From contig CABYVA010000003.1 of the NCBI GenBank assembly GCA_902522325.1, positions 1 to 64,000 of the forward strand: 64,000 bases of DNA. Direction: 5' to 3'. Each line of letters starts with the position of its first letter. Position 1 is the first letter of the stretch. The position numbers were made by a program, and so were the translations under genes. Below are positions 28,820-39,984 of the stretch, in pieces. Source of the DNA: an uncultured Pelagibacteraceae bacterium (GTDB lineage: Bacteria; Pseudomonadota; Alphaproteobacteria; Pelagibacterales; Pelagibacteraceae). The notes under the pieces are model-generated. The model worked only from the letters and a program-made list of their open reading frames with translations. It searched no databases and had not been told where the DNA came from.

Positions 28820-29731
28820 TTAATTTAGATACCTAAGACTTTTAGAAACTTTATTTTTGCTTAATGTTTCAATATCTATTTTTATAGATTTATCCACTCT
28901 CATATCTTTTCCGTCTTTCCAAATTCCAGCCGCAAGATGTATTATACCTATGGAAATGTTTGGTAGAAAAGGTTCTACAAATTTATTATTACTTTGATCT
29001 AATTTAGGTAGTAAATTGCTAGCTATCCAGTTGCAATTTATTGGTAAAAACTCTGTTTCAACATCGTCAATATAAACACTTATATTTATTGCCAAACCCT
29101 CAGATCCAAAAATTTGGCCACTACTCAGTGTTTTTTTTAAGTTTGCTTGCCAAACTTGCCAGCATTTTGAATTTTTTTCTAAAGAAAAAACTCCAATATT
29201 AATGTGTGGAGCAAATGCTAATTTTCTTGCCTTTTCAATTCCAATTTTTGAACTAACGGCGTGTTTAAAATTTTGAGATTTAATAATTGCTAATTTACCA
29301 AATAACCATTTAACTTTAGACATTATTCTATAACCTGGAGCCATAGTTTGAGTGATACCCAGTTTTCCACCTTCGCAAGCCTTAAAATAAAGTTCAATAG
29401 CTGACCAATCTTGAACCCATGCATCACAATCAATCCATAGGAATTTTTCATAATCAGGAAAATATTTTGGCAAAAAAGCTCTTGATACTTGACTCTTAAG
29501 CCACTCTTTGCCTTTGACTTTAAATTGGGAAACATTTATGTCCCATTCTGCTGGTTTAATTTGATCTACTTTTTTAGATAGTAGTGTTTTTTGATCTTGA
29601 GTAAGTCCAGCATCTAAAATACAAATTGCAACGTTTTTGCTTTCTTCAAATCTAATAATTGATTCAATAAGTTCATCAAGCAATTCGAAATAATTCGAAT
29701 CTGCTAAAGATACTATTACATTTTTTTTCAT
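28820..29731 (-). CDS. Glycosyltransferase-like protein (GT-A fold, GT8-like)
   Basis: RAFLPKYFPDYEKFLWIDCDAWVQDW contains a DxD-type motif; INIGVFSLEKNSKCWQVW. Confidence 0.65.
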   Translation of the reverse strand: MKKNVIVSLADSNYFELLDELIESIIRFEESKNVAICILDAGLTQDQKTLLSKKVDQIKPAEWDINVSQFKVKGKEWLKSQVSRAFLPKYFPDYEKFLWIDCDAWVQDWSAIELYFKACEGGKLGITQTMAPGYRIMSKVKWLFGKLAIIKSQNFKHAVSSKIGIEKARKLAFAPHINIGVFSLEKNSKCWQVWQANLKKTLSSGQIFGSEGLAINISVYIDDVETEFLPINCNWIASNLLPKLDQSNNKFVEPFLPNISIGIIHLAAGIWKDGKDMRVDKSIKIDIETLSKNKVSKSLRYLN

Positions 29732-30532
29732 TTACAGAACGTCTTCAGGTTCTTCTTCGCTATAGTTTTTAATATTTTTTAAATTATTTTTTAACCTAAA
29801 AAAATGAACTCCGCTTAAAGGAATCATGAAAAGATAAATCAAACAACCTAAAGCTAAAACTTTGAATGTAAAAATCAATAATAGACCAAATAGTAGCACT
29901 ATTCCAAAAAGTAAAAATATTGTTGTACTTCTAGGTACCACAATTTTTTTAAAAGAATATGTTGGTATTTTGCTAATTAATAATATTGATACAACAATAA
30001 ATATAATTGGCGTAATCACCTTATAGTTTATATCAATTATATCAAAACCACTTACTTCATATATTAATGGACTTAAAACTAGAATTCCTCCGGCAGGTGA
30101 TGGCACACCTTCAAAAAAATTATCTCTCCACGAAGGTTCACTTCCCGTATTAATATTAAACCTGGCTAACCTTAATGCTACACAAACTACATATATTAAT
30201 GATATTAACCAACCAACTTTTCCAAGTGAATTTAGTTGCCAAAAATACATTATAAAAGCTGGAGCAACGCCAAAGCTTATTACATCAGTTAAAGAATCCA
30301 ATTCTTTTCCAACTTTAGAAGTACCTTTAATTAATCTTGCAATTCTACCATCTAGTCCGTCAATTATTGCAGCAAATAAAATTGCAACTATAGATAATTT
30401 ATAATTTCCATTTAATGCAAAATTAATAGAGGTTAAACCAACGCATACTCCTATTAGTGTTAATGTATTAGGTAGTAAAACTCTAGCCCTGGTATCTGTA
30501 ACTATTTTAAAGTTTTTTTTTGGTTCACTCAT
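29732..30532 (-). CDS. pssA: CDP-diacylglycerol-serine O-phosphatidyltransferase
   Basis: DGLDGRIARLIKGTSKVGKELDSLTDVISFGVAPA matches the CDP-alcohol phosphatidyltransferase motif. Confidence 0.92.
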   Translation of the reverse strand: MSEPKKNFKIVTDTRARVLLPNTLTLIGVCVGLTSINFALNGNYKLSIVAILFAAIIDGLDGRIARLIKGTSKVGKELDSLTDVISFGVAPAFIMYFWQLNSLGKVGWLISLIYVVCVALRLARFNINTGSEPSWRDNFFEGVPSPAGGILVLSPLIYEVSGFDIIDINYKVITPIIFIVVSILLISKIPTYSFKKIVVPRSTTIFLLFGIVLLFGLLLIFTFKVLALGCLIYLFMIPLSGVHFFRLKNNLKNIKNYSEEEPEDVL

Positions 30533-30536
30533 TATT

Positions 30537-31184
30537 TTATTTTTTTGCTAAAAGTGTTTCTCCTGCTATAGTTTTTTGATTAACTTTAACTAAAGGATTG
30601 TAATTTTCAAAAAAAACATCAACTCTACTTCCAAATCTAATCATTCCTATTTTTTCGCCTTGTTTTAATTCTTTATTTTCTGAAGTTTCTGAAACAATTC
30701 TTCTTGCTATAAGTCCGGCAATTTGCACAACTATTACATCTTCTCCACTAGAGTTCGAAATTTTATAATAATTTCTTTCGTTGTCTTCGCTAGCTTTGTC
30801 TAAAGATGCATTAAAAAACTTTCCAGGTTTATATAATATTTCAGTTACTTTTCCTGAACATGGCGTTCTATTTACATGACAGTCAAAAACATTCATAAAA
30901 ATACTGATTTTTTTAAATTTTTTATTTTCTAAATTTAATTCTTTTGGACCATCTGAATCTTCAACTTTTAAAACAAGGCCATCTGCTGGACTAACTAAAT
31001 AATTTTCATCTTCGATTGATACTCTTTCTGGATCTCTAAAAAAATAATAACACCAAATAGTTAAAACTAATCCAACAAAACCTAAAAAACCATTAATCAA
31101 ATTAAGAACAACAGTCCCTATGCCAAAGATAACTAAAAATTTATATCCCTCATTATGCAGTTTTGGAAAAATTTTATCCATCAT
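30537..31184 (-). CDS. psd: Phosphatidylserine decarboxylase, short proenzyme type
   Basis: YYFFRDPERVS, VSPADGLV, FMNVFDCHVNRTP, IGMIRFGSRVDVF. Confidence 0.92.
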   Translation of the reverse strand: MMDKIFPKLHNEGYKFLVIFGIGTVVLNLINGFLGFVGLVLTIWCYYFFRDPERVSIEDENYLVSPADGLVLKVEDSDGPKELNLENKKFKKISIFMNVFDCHVNRTPCSGKVTEILYKPGKFFNASLDKASEDNERNYYKISNSSGEDVIVVQIAGLIARRIVSETSENKELKQGEKIGMIRFGSRVDVFFENYNPLVKVNQKTIAGETLLAKK

Positions 31185-31261
31185 AAGTGTTTATTTGATA
31201 ATTTTTCATTAATATGTATAAAAAACTCGAAAATTCAATTATTAAGATATAATAGTTAAAT

Positions 31262-32476
31262 ATGAGCAAAATTAAGGTCAAAAACCCTATTGTTGAGTTA
31301 GATGGCGATGAAATGACTAGGGTAATTTGGGATTTTATAAAAAACAAGCTAATTCTTCCCTATATTGACCTAGGAATAGAATACTTTGACCTAGGAATAA
31401 AAAGTAGAGACAAAACAAATGATCAAATAACAATTGATTGTGCTAAGGCAATTAAAAAAAATGGTGTTGGTATTAAATGTGCAACAATAACTCCTGATGA
31501 AGACAGGGTAAAAGAGTTTAATCTAAAAAAAATGTGGAGGTCCCCAAATGGAACAATACGAAATATAATTGGAGGTACAGTTTTTAGAGAACCTATAATT
31601 TGTAAAAATATTCCAAAGTTAGTTCCAAGTTGGACAAATCCTATTTGTATAGGCAGGCATGCCTTTGGCGATCAATATAGAGCCACAGATTTTCAAGTCC
31701 CTGGAAAAGGTAAATTAGAATTAAAATGGACATCAGAAGACGGTAAAGAAAAAAAGGAGTTTGAAGTATTTAATTTTCCTGGACCAGGAGTCGCTCTTTC
31801 AATGTATAATCTTGATCAATCCATAAAAGATTTTGCAAGAGCATGTATGAACTATGGCTTAAATAGAAAATGGCCAGTTTATCTCTCTACTAAAAATACA
31901 ATATTGAAAAAGTATGATGGAAGATTTAAGGATCTATTCGAAGAAGTTTTTGAAAAAGAATTTAAAGAAAAATTTAAAGAAAGAAAAATAACTTATGAGC
32001 ATAGGCTTATAGATGACATGGTGGCCTGTGCAATGAAATGGAATGGGAATTATATTTGGGCTTGTAAAAATTACGATGGAGATGTTCAGTCAGATACTGT
32101 TGCTCAGGGATTTGGCTCCTTAGGACTTATGACAAGTGCATTAATGTCACCAGATGGTAAAACTATAGAGTCAGAAGCAGCGCACGGTACAGTAACCAGA
32201 CACTACAGATTACACCAAGAAGGTAAAGAAACCTCAACAAACCCTATAGCTTCAATCTTTGCATGGGCAAGGGGTTTATACCATAGAGGTAAACTTGATG
32301 GTAATGAAGATTTAAAAAAATTTGTAAAAACTTTGGAAAAAGTTTGCATTGAAACAGTGGAGAGCGGATCAATGACAAAAGATTTAGCAGTACTTATTGG
32401 TCCATCAACAAAATACTTAAATACAAATCAATTCTTGGATAAATTAGATAATAATCTAAAAAAAAAATTAAATTAA
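31262..32476 (+). CDS. icd: NADP-dependent isocitrate dehydrogenase
   Basis: [69 protein letters not shown]. Confidence 0.95.
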   Translation: MSKIKVKNPIVELDGDEMTRVIWDFIKNKLILPYIDLGIEYFDLGIKSRDKTNDQITIDCAKAIKKNGVGIKCATITPDEDRVKEFNLKKMWRSPNGTIRNIIGGTVFREPIICKNIPKLVPSWTNPICIGRHAFGDQYRATDFQVPGKGKLELKWTSEDGKEKKEFEVFNFPGPGVALSMYNLDQSIKDFARACMNYGLNRKWPVYLSTKNTILKKYDGRFKDLFEEVFEKEFKEKFKERKITYEHRLIDDMVACAMKWNGNYIWACKNYDGDVQSDTVAQGFGSLGLMTSALMSPDGKTIESEAAHGTVTRHYRLHQEGKETSTNPIASIFAWARGLYHRGKLDGNEDLKKFVKTLEKVCIETVESGSMTKDLAVLIGPSTKYLNTNQFLDKLDNNLKKKLN

Positions 32477-35134
32477 AGATTTTATTTTATCAAAAGCTTC
32501 ATCAATCATTTTTTCTTCAACTCCACCCGCTTGAGCGAAATCAGGTCTTCCACCTCCACCTTTGCCGCCAACAACTTCTGAACCTATTTTGACATATTTT
32601 ACTGCATCATACTTTTTTATTAATTTATTTGTAACTCCTACAGCCAAACCAACTTTTCCTTCTTTTGTTGCAAATACTATTACTATCCCTTCTCCCAATT
32701 CTTTTTTTCCTTTGTCCACAAGGTTTCTTAAGTCTTTAGAAGGAAGATCGATAACTTTTTGAAATCTAACTTTGATATTATTTATAGTTTCATCTCTAAC
32801 AATATTTTTCGACTTATCTGATAATATAGATTTAACATGAAGTTGTTCAAACTGTTTTGTTAAATCTTTTATTAAAACATTTTGATCTTTATTATTTGAA
32901 TTAGGTTTACCACCAAGTTGAATAATTTTTTTTGATAAATCTTTTATAGCATCTTTATTTTTTTGACTTGAAATATTTGATAGTTTTTCTTTTTTATTTA
33001 AAAACTCTTGTAACTGTTTGTCTCTTAAAGCTTCTACTCGTCTAACGCCAGCAGCAATAGATGATTGGCTAATAATTTTAAATTTTCCAATGTCGCCTGT
33101 ATTTCTTACGTGCGTTCCACCACATAACTCAGTAGAAAAATATTTATTTTTTTCATCTCCCATAGATAAAACTCTTACTTCTTCTCCATATTTCTCGCCA
33201 AATAATGCTAATGCTCCATTATCTACTGCTTCTTTTGGTGTCATTATTCTTGTTCTTACATCGGATTTTTTTTCTACCATTGAATTTACAAATCTCTCTA
33301 TTTTGCTTATTTCTTCTGAAGAAATTGGCTTCATATGGCTAAAATCAAATCTTAGTCTTTCTGCTTCAACTAATGATCCTTTTTGAATTACATGTGTGCC
33401 TAAAACTCTTCTAAGAGACTCATGAAGCAAGTGTGTTGCTGAATGATAAGCTCTTATATCATTTCTTCTTTCTACATTTATTTTCATTTCAACGTTAGTG
33501 TTTATGTTTACTGACCCACTTAAGACTTTTCCATAATGCACAAACAGATTGTCTAATTTTTTTTGTACATCTGTTACTTCAAATTTAAAATCACCAGAAA
33601 CTATATAACCTGTGTCTCCTACTTGACCTCCTGACTCTCCATAAAAAGGAGTTTGATTAACTATAATAATTGCTTCATCTCCTTTGTTTAAATTTTTTAC
33701 TTCTTTATTATCTTTTACAAGTGAAAGAATTACTCCCTCGGCTTGATTTGTTTCGTAACCTAAAAATTCAGTTGCTTCTATTTTATCCTTTATTCCAAAC
33801 CAAATTTCTTCAACGGAACTATCACCTGAACCTTTCCAATTCTTTTTAGCAAGTTCTCTACTTTCTTTCATTAATGATTTAAATTTTTTATGATCCACTG
33901 AAAGTGATTTATTTTTAAGAATATCTTCTGTTAAATCTAAAGGAAAACCATAGGTATCATAAAGTTTGAAAGCAACTTCTCCAGGTAAAACTTTATCAAC
34001 TTTGCTGATTTCGTCATTTAAAATTTTCATACCTCTTTCAAGAAGTACTAAAAATTTTTCTTCTTCGGTTTTTAAAGTTTCTCTTACTAATGATTCAGCT
34101 CTTTTTAATTCTGGATAATTGTCAGACATTTCGTTCATTAAAGTTTTAAAAATATTAAAAAATACTGGTTGTTTCGAACCTAATAAATGAGAATGTCTCA
34201 TACCTCTTCTCATAATTCTTCTTAAAACATAACCACGTCCTTCATTAGATGGTAAAACACCTTCTGCAATTAAGAAAGAGCTTGCTCTTAGATGATCAGC
34301 AATAACTCTAAAACTCGAAATATTTTTTTCATTTGGTTTTGTTTTAACAGCATCACCAATAGAATTTATTAGTTTAATAAAATGATCTGTCTTATAATTA
34401 TCATGAGTTCCTTGTAGTAAAGCTGTTATTCTTTCTAAGCCCATTCCTGTATCCACAGATGGTTTAGGTAGATCTATTCTTTTATCTTTTGATAATTGCT
34501 CAAATTGCATAAATACTAAATTCCAAATTTCTATATATCTATCCCCATCTTGATCTTTGGTGCCAGGCAATCCACCTTTTAAATGATCACCGTGATCAAA
34601 AAATATTTCTGAACAAGGACCGCAAGGTCCAGTTTCACCCATTGACCAAAAGTTATCTGATGTAGAAATTTTAATTATTCTATCATTTCCAAATCCTGTA
34701 ATTTTTTTCCAAAGTTTGAAAGCTTCCTCATCCTCATTAAATACAGTAAAATAAAGCTTATTTTTATCTAAACCAAAATCTTTAGTTATTAAATTCCAAG
34801 CTAATTCAATTGCTCTTTCCTTAAAATAATCTCCAAAAGAAAAATTTCCAAGCATTTCAAAAAAGGTATGATGCCTAGGTGTGTAGCCTACATTTTCTAA
34901 ATCATTATGTTTTCCACCTGCTCTAACACATTTTTGAGAGGTAGTAGCTCGTTGATAATCTCTTTTCTCAAGGCCTGTAAATACATTTTTAAACTGCACC
35001 ATTCCGGAGTTAGCAAACATTAATGTTGGATCATTATTTGGAACTAGATTACTAGACTCAACAATTTTATGATCATTCTTCTCAAAATATTTAAGAAAAG
35101 TATTCCTTACCTGTTTTAACGATTTGTCTGCCAT
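32468..35134 (-). CDS. alaS: Alanyl-tRNA synthetase
   Basis: [74 protein letters not shown]. Confidence 0.97.
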   Translation of the reverse strand: MADKSLKQVRNTFLKYFEKNDHKIVESSNLVPNNDPTLMFANSGMVQFKNVFTGLEKRDYQRATTSQKCVRAGGKHNDLENVGYTPRHHTFFEMLGNFSFGDYFKERAIELAWNLITKDFGLDKNKLYFTVFNEDEEAFKLWKKITGFGNDRIIKISTSDNFWSMGETGPCGPCSEIFFDHGDHLKGGLPGTKDQDGDRYIEIWNLVFMQFEQLSKDKRIDLPKPSVDTGMGLERITALLQGTHDNYKTDHFIKLINSIGDAVKTKPNEKNISSFRVIADHLRASSFLIAEGVLPSNEGRGYVLRRIMRRGMRHSHLLGSKQPVFFNIFKTLMNEMSDNYPELKRAESLVRETLKTEEEKFLVLLERGMKILNDEISKVDKVLPGEVAFKLYDTYGFPLDLTEDILKNKSLSVDHKKFKSLMKESRELAKKNWKGSGDSSVEEIWFGIKDKIEATEFLGYETNQAEGVILSLVKDNKEVKNLNKGDEAIIIVNQTPFYGESGGQVGDTGYIVSGDFKFEVTDVQKKLDNLFVHYGKVLSGSVNINTNVEMKINVERRNDIRAYHSATHLLHESLRRVLGTHVIQKGSLVEAERLRFDFSHMKPISSEEISKIERFVNSMVEKKSDVRTRIMTPKEAVDNGALALFGEKYGEEVRVLSMGDEKNKYFSTELCGGTHVRNTGDIGKFKIISQSSIAAGVRRVEALRDKQLQEFLNKKEKLSNISSQKNKDAIKDLSKKIIQLGGKPNSNNKDQNVLIKDLTKQFEQLHVKSILSDKSKNIVRDETINNIKVRFQKVIDLPSKDLRNLVDKGKKELGEGIVIVFATKEGKVGLAVGVTNKLIKKYDAVKYVKIGSEVVGGKGGGGRPDFAQAGGVEEKMIDEAFDKIKSLI

Positions 35135-35183
35135 ATTTTTAAAATACAGCTTTTTTTTTTGATGTCTAGACGTGCTTTAAGGG

Positions 35184-35211
35184 AAAAAGGCGCTTAAATA
35201 AAGCGCCTTTT
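35184..35211 (-). terminator. Rho-independent terminator downstream of recA
   Basis: AAAAGGCGCTT - AAATA - AAGCGCCTTTT perfect 11-bp stem, T-rich flank on the minus strand. Confidence 0.88.
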
Positions 35212-35230
35212 GACAACTAAAAGTTCTCTG

Positions 35231-36352
35231 CTAATTTTTTTTGCTTGGTACTTCTTCCTTTTGATCTTTTTTTACTTTTTCTTCATCAATAGGATTTCCC
35301 TCTATTTTCTTTGAAATCATTCCGGCTTTTTCTCTTATAGCCATCTCAATTTCTGCTGCTGCTTTTGGATTTTGTTCAAGATAAAGTTTTGCATTTTCTT
35401 TACCTTGTCCAATTTTTTCTCCTTTGTAAGCATACCAGGCACCTGCTTTTTCCACTATCTCTGCCTTGGCACCTAAATCAATTAGCTCACCTGTTTTGCT
35501 AATTCCTTTTCCATACATTAAATCAAATTCAACTACTTTAAATGGAGGTGACACTTTATTTTTTACAACTTTCACTCTTGTTGCATTTCCTATAATTGCA
35601 TCTTTTTCTTTTATTGCTCCTATTCTTCTAATATCCATTCTTACTGAAGAATAGAATTTTAGAGCATTTCCTCCTGATGTTGTTTCAGGACTTCCAAACA
35701 TAACACCAATTTTCATTCTGATCTGGTTAATAAAAATAACCATTGTATTTGTTCGTGAAATTGAGCTTGTCAGCTTTCTTAAAGCTTGACTCATCAACCT
35801 TGATTGTAAGCCAACATGATGATCTCCCATCTCACCTTCTATTTCAGCTCTTGGGGTTAAAGCTGCAACAGAGTCCACAACTAAGACCGAAATTGACCCT
35901 GATTTAATTAACGTATCAGTTATTTCTAAAGCCTGTTCTCCTGTATCAGGTTGAGATATTAATAATTCTTCAGTATCTACACCTAACTTTTTTGCGTAAA
36001 CTGGGTCTAAAGCATGTTCCGCATCTACAAATCCACAGATACCTCCAGCTTTCTGGGCTTCAGCAACAACTTGTAATGCAAGTGTCGTTTTACCAGATGA
36101 CTCTGGACCATAAATTTCAATAATTCTTCCTTTTGGTAATCCGCCTATTCCTAAGGCTAAATCCAAACTTAAAGATCCTGTAGAAATGGACTCAATATCC
36201 ATCGTTGTTTGTTGGCCAAGCTTCATTACAGAGCCTTTTCCAAAGTTATCTGTGATCTGGCTAATTGCTGCGTCTAAAGCTTTATTCTTCTCTTTGTTTT
36301 CTGAATCTTTGTCTTTAGTAGGTTTAACTACTTTTAAATTATTCTTAGTCAT
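35231..36352 (-). CDS. recA: Recombinase A
   Basis: [56 protein letters not shown]. Confidence 0.98.
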   Translation of the reverse strand: MTKNNLKVVKPTKDKDSENKEKNKALDAAISQITDNFGKGSVMKLGQQTTMDIESISTGSLSLDLALGIGGLPKGRIIEIYGPESSGKTTLALQVVAEAQKAGGICGFVDAEHALDPVYAKKLGVDTEELLISQPDTGEQALEITDTLIKSGSISVLVVDSVAALTPRAEIEGEMGDHHVGLQSRLMSQALRKLTSSISRTNTMVIFINQIRMKIGVMFGSPETTSGGNALKFYSSVRMDIRRIGAIKEKDAIIGNATRVKVVKNKVSPPFKVVEFDLMYGKGISKTGELIDLGAKAEIVEKAGAWYAYKGEKIGQGKENAKLYLEQNPKAAAEIEMAIREKAGMISKKIEGNPIDEEKVKKDQKEEVPSKKN

Positions 36353-36403
36353 TTTTTTCCTTATTTTTTGTGTTTTTTAGTACTCGAATCATGCCTTTAT
36401 TAT

Positions 36404-36418
36404 GTACCACTTTTGTTC
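36404..36418 (-). promoter_or_regulatory. LexA-like SOS box in the recA promoter region (GAAC-N7-GTAC; one mismatch to GAAC-N7-GAAC)
   Basis: Minus-strand TTGCTA-N18-CATAAT promoter-like sequence upstream of recA, with GAACAAAAGTGGTAC lying between the -35 and -10. Confidence 0.5.
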
Positions 36419-36457
36419 TCATTAGCAAGATAATTATTAAAATATCGAAAAAAAACC

Positions 36458-37765
36458 TTATTTTACCAAGTTAATTTTAAGATATTCAGCGTTCAATAAT
36501 CCAAGATATTGCAATAATTTAAATTGTGACAGCAAATAATTTCTCTCAGAATTAGCAAGGCTTATTTTTGAGTCTAGAAGGAATGTGTTAGATTGAATAA
36601 CATCTAGGGTAGATCTTCCAAGTCCACTTTCATATTCTGCTGTTATTCCTTCGTTAGCAATTTCTGCTGCTTGAACTTGAGATGTAACTGAAGCTAATAA
36701 ACTTTTTGAAGATTCTAAATTTGACCATGCGCTAGCAACATCTGTATCATTTGTTTTAAGCGCATTATCAAAAAGTAGTTTTTGTCTATTTTTTAAATTT
36801 TTGCTTCTATTTAATGATGCTGTATTTTTTCCTCCTTTAAATATAGGCCAAGATAAAGTTGCTTTTATTGTTTCTTTATCTCTTTCATCATAAGTGGAGC
36901 TTAAGTCATCTGTTTTTGAAGACTCTAATGATAATGTGGCTGAAGGAGATAAATCTGACCTTGCAATTATAACATCTTTTTCTGATTGTTCGTATTCTAG
37001 TTTTGCAATAATTAATTCAGGATTATTGTTTTTTGAGATTTGAATAGCTTCATTTAGAGTGCCTGGAATTTTAAAATTAATATTAAAATTTTTGCTTAGA
37101 CTGTTCATATCTTTTATTGGACCAATTACTTTTTCATAAACCAACTTTGCAGTTATTTCCTGATTTGTTGCTTCTATAAATTTTGCGTTAGCACCTGCCA
37201 GCGAAGATTCGGATTGGGCTACATCTGCTACTTTAATTTTACCTTTTTCCAATCTAGCTTGATCCGTTTCAACTTGTCTTTCTAGCAAATTTAAATTTTG
37301 TTTATTAATATCAAGTTTTTCTTTTGCTAGTATTAAACCTGTGTATGCTTCAATTGCTTTATACAATATTTCTTGTTCAGTTTTTAAAAGTTCTGCTTTA
37401 GCTAAAATCAAACCAATTTTATTTTTTTGTAAATCAGCAACACCTCCAAGTCCTTGAAAAAGTTTTTGTTCAATAGTAATTGAAGTTGTTTTTGGATTAA
37501 CATCAGTAATTGTAGAATTATTTCCAGATCGATCAGTAAGTTTTTCTGTATCCTCTTCACTTTTAGATCCAGATAAAGTGACCGATGGCAAAAATTCACT
37601 TCGTGATATTTTTAAATCTTCTTCTGAAACTTTTATATTTTCTCTTTCTGCATTTAATTCTGGGTTATTTTTATATGCTTGATTAAGTGCTTCAGATAAA
37701 GTTTCCGCTAATAAATTTTCAAAATAAAATATTGAAAAAAATAAAATAAGTATAGATTTTTTCAT
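36458..37765 (-). CDS. tolC: TolC-family outer membrane efflux protein
   Basis: Signal peptide, TLSEALNQAYKNNPELNAERENIKVSEEDLKISRSEFLPSVTLSGS and a second matching repeat. Confidence 0.92.
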   Translation of the reverse strand: MKKSILILFFSIFYFENLLAETLSEALNQAYKNNPELNAERENIKVSEEDLKISRSEFLPSVTLSGSKSEEDTEKLTDRSGNNSTITDVNPKTTSITIEQKLFQGLGGVADLQKNKIGLILAKAELLKTEQEILYKAIEAYTGLILAKEKLDINKQNLNLLERQVETDQARLEKGKIKVADVAQSESSLAGANAKFIEATNQEITAKLVYEKVIGPIKDMNSLSKNFNINFKIPGTLNEAIQISKNNNPELIIAKLEYEQSEKDVIIARSDLSPSATLSLESSKTDDLSSTYDERDKETIKATLSWPIFKGGKNTASLNRSKNLKNRQKLLFDNALKTNDTDVASAWSNLESSKSLLASVTSQVQAAEIANEGITAEYESGLGRSTLDVIQSNTFLLDSKISLANSERNYLLSQFKLLQYLGLLNAEYLKINLVK

Positions 37766-37773
37766 TTGATAAA

Positions 37774-38139
37774 TTATTTTTTCTTGTCCAAGGGATGATT
37801 GACTCCATCAAACATTGTAACATTTTTTAAATCAAATGGATTAACACCTTCTAAACATCCTACATTTATTCCGTAGGTATCGGGATCTGATCTACGAGAA
37901 TGATGTGTGTAAATTCCGCAATTTGAGCAAAAATAATGTTTAGCAACTTTAGTGTGATATTGATAAGATTTTAAAAGATCATTTCCTTTTATTATTTTTA
38001 AATCATCTTTGCCAATCATAGACATTGTTGCACTTTTTCTTTTACATATTGAACAATTGCATCGCATTAATTTTCCCAAATCATCGGGCAATTTAACTCC
38101 AATTTCTATACCACCACATTGACAAGTTAATTTTTTCAT
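37774..38139 (-). CDS. GFA / CENP-V domain family protein
   Basis: MKKLTCQCGGIEIGV, MRCNCSICKRKS, HYFCSNCGIYTHHSRRSDPDTYGINVGCLEG. Start moved from 38169 to the ATG at 38139. Confidence 0.88.
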   Translation of the reverse strand: MKKLTCQCGGIEIGVKLPDDLGKLMRCNCSICKRKSATMSMIGKDDLKIIKGNDLLKSYQYHTKVAKHYFCSNCGIYTHHSRRSDPDTYGINVGCLEGVNPFDLKNVTMFDGVNHPLDKKK

Positions 38140-38303
38140 TTTTTTTTGTAATATTAAATTTCTTAACACAGATTTTAGCCCTCTGGTAACAGTTATCCAC
38201 AGTGCATTTTAACTGGTTTTAAATGTTCTCGTTTTGATTCACTTTTGATTCACTTGCAGACTCAAAATACAACCTTTGTTGACTATATCTTAAATATGTA
38301 GTA

Positions 38304-38318
38304 GAACAAAACAAGAAC
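38304..38318 (+). promoter_or_regulatory. Perfect alphaproteobacterial-type LexA box (GAAC-N7-GAAC) immediately 5' of the umuD ATG
   Basis: GAACAAAACAAGAAC directly followed by ATG (38319). Confidence 0.75.
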
Positions 38319-38714
38319 ATGAAAATATTAGTACCATATTACTTACACAAGGCGGGTGCTGGGTTCCCATCCCCTGCAACAGATTATATCGAGGAGGACA
38401 TAGATCTTAACATTCACCTGATAAAAAACGTTCCAGCGACTTTCATTATTAGGGTCCAAGGAAAATCAATGACAAGTATTGGAATTAATGATGGTGATTT
38501 GTTAGTTGTCGATAAAAGTTTAAATCCTAAAAATTTTTCAACAGTAATTGCAAATGTTCATGATGAACTGGTTGTTAAAAGCTTTGTTAAAGAAGGTGAA
38601 AAAAAGTTTTTAACTTCTGGGTCCAAAAAGTTTGAGGATAGAATTTTAATTAATGAAGAAGAAGATATTTTTATTTGGGGAGTTGTAACCTATGTCATTC
38701 ACTCAGTGTACTAA
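38319..38714 (+). CDS. umuD: UmuD, SOS S24-family autoprotease subunit of Pol V
   Basis: [18 protein letters not shown] cleavage region, VQGKSM catalytic Ser, ELVVKSF catalytic Lys. Confidence 0.93.
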   Translation: MKILVPYYLHKAGAGFPSPATDYIEEDIDLNIHLIKNVPATFIIRVQGKSMTSIGINDGDLLVVDKSLNPKNFSTVIANVHDELVVKSFVKEGEKKFLTSGSKKFEDRILINEEEDIFIWGVVTYVIHSVY

Positions 38715-39972
38715 AAAAATAGCATTAATAGATTGTAATTCTTTTTATGTATCTTGTGAAAGATTATTCAATCCTAAAATTAGAAAAAAACCTGTTGTAG
38801 TTCTATCAAATAATGATGGTTGTATTATTTCAAGATCTAACGAAGCAAAAGCCCTGGGTATTAAAATGGGTGAACCTTATTTTAAAGAAAAAAATATAAT
38901 TGTTAAAAATGATGTTCAAGTTTTTTCATCAAATTACTCTTTGTATGGCGACATATCTAGAAGAGTAATGAGAACTCTTAGACGTTTTAATTCAGATATA
39001 GAAATTTATTCAATTGACGAAGCATTTTTGGACTTGTCGAATTTCCCAGATGAAGAAGTAGAAAATGTTGGAAAAGAAATTAGAAATATAGTTTTAAAGT
39101 GGACAGGTATACCAACAAGTATTGGCATTGCAAAAACTAAAACACTAAGCAAAGTCGCAAATCATATTGCTAAAAAAAAACAATCTGGTGTTGTTAGCTT
39201 AATAGGAATTAAGGATATTGATCCAATATTAGAAAAAGTAGATATTAACGATGTGTGGGGAATTGGTAAACAACTAACAAAATTTTACCATCAAAACGGA
39301 ATTTATAACGCTAAACAACTAAAAAATAAATCGAACACATGGATTAAAAAAAGTTCTAACGTTTTAAGTTCAAGGACCGCAATGGAACTTAGAGGTGTTT
39401 CATGTATTAATTTAGAAACAACATCTTCAAAAAGAAAAAGTTGTGTGGTCTCACGTTCTTTTGGAAAAAGAATAGAAAATTTCCAAGAATTAAAAGAAGC
39501 AGTTGCAAACTATTCTTTAAATGCTTCTGAAAAAATTAGGTCAGAATCTTTAATTGCAAAATCAATAACTATTTTCGTTAGAACTAGTCCTTTTCAAAGT
39601 CGATATGGTTTTTATTCAAATTCAAAAACAATTGATTTTCCTATAGCTACTAATAACAGTATTGAAATTGTAAAAGCTGCAGTATCTGGCTTAGAAAGTA
39701 TTTTTAAAAATGGTTATAGATATCAAAAAGCTGGTGTAATGCTATCTCATTTATCAAATTCAAATAATGGAAAAAATTTATTTTCTTCTAAAAAAGATGA
39801 AAAAATAAATAACTTAATGAAATCTATTGATAATACCAATTATAGATACGGAAGATCAACTTTAAGTCTTGCTAGTGCGGGAATTCAAAAAAAATGGAAT
39901 ATGAGAAAAGAATATTCTTCTAAAATAGATACTGCAGACTTTTATTCTTTACCAACAATCAAATCTAATTAG
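38692..39972 (+). CDS. umuC: UmuC, Y-family DNA polymerase (Pol V)
   Basis: [65 protein letters not shown]; overlaps the 3' end of umuD. Confidence 0.95.
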   Translation: MSFTQCTKKIALIDCNSFYVSCERLFNPKIRKKPVVVLSNNDGCIISRSNEAKALGIKMGEPYFKEKNIIVKNDVQVFSSNYSLYGDISRRVMRTLRRFNSDIEIYSIDEAFLDLSNFPDEEVENVGKEIRNIVLKWTGIPTSIGIAKTKTLSKVANHIAKKKQSGVVSLIGIKDIDPILEKVDINDVWGIGKQLTKFYHQNGIYNAKQLKNKSNTWIKKSSNVLSSRTAMELRGVSCINLETTSSKRKSCVVSRSFGKRIENFQELKEAVANYSLNASEKIRSESLIAKSITIFVRTSPFQSRYGFYSNSKTIDFPIATNNSIEIVKAAVSGLESIFKNGYRYQKAGVMLSHLSNSNNGKNLFSSKKDEKINNLMKSIDNTNYRYGRSTLSLASAGIQKKWNMRKEYSSKIDTADFYSLPTIKSN

Positions 39973-39984
39973 AATCTAAATTTA

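Noticed and set aside
33018-33386. 122-aa + ORF opposite alaS
   Set aside because: Antisense shadow with no independent support.
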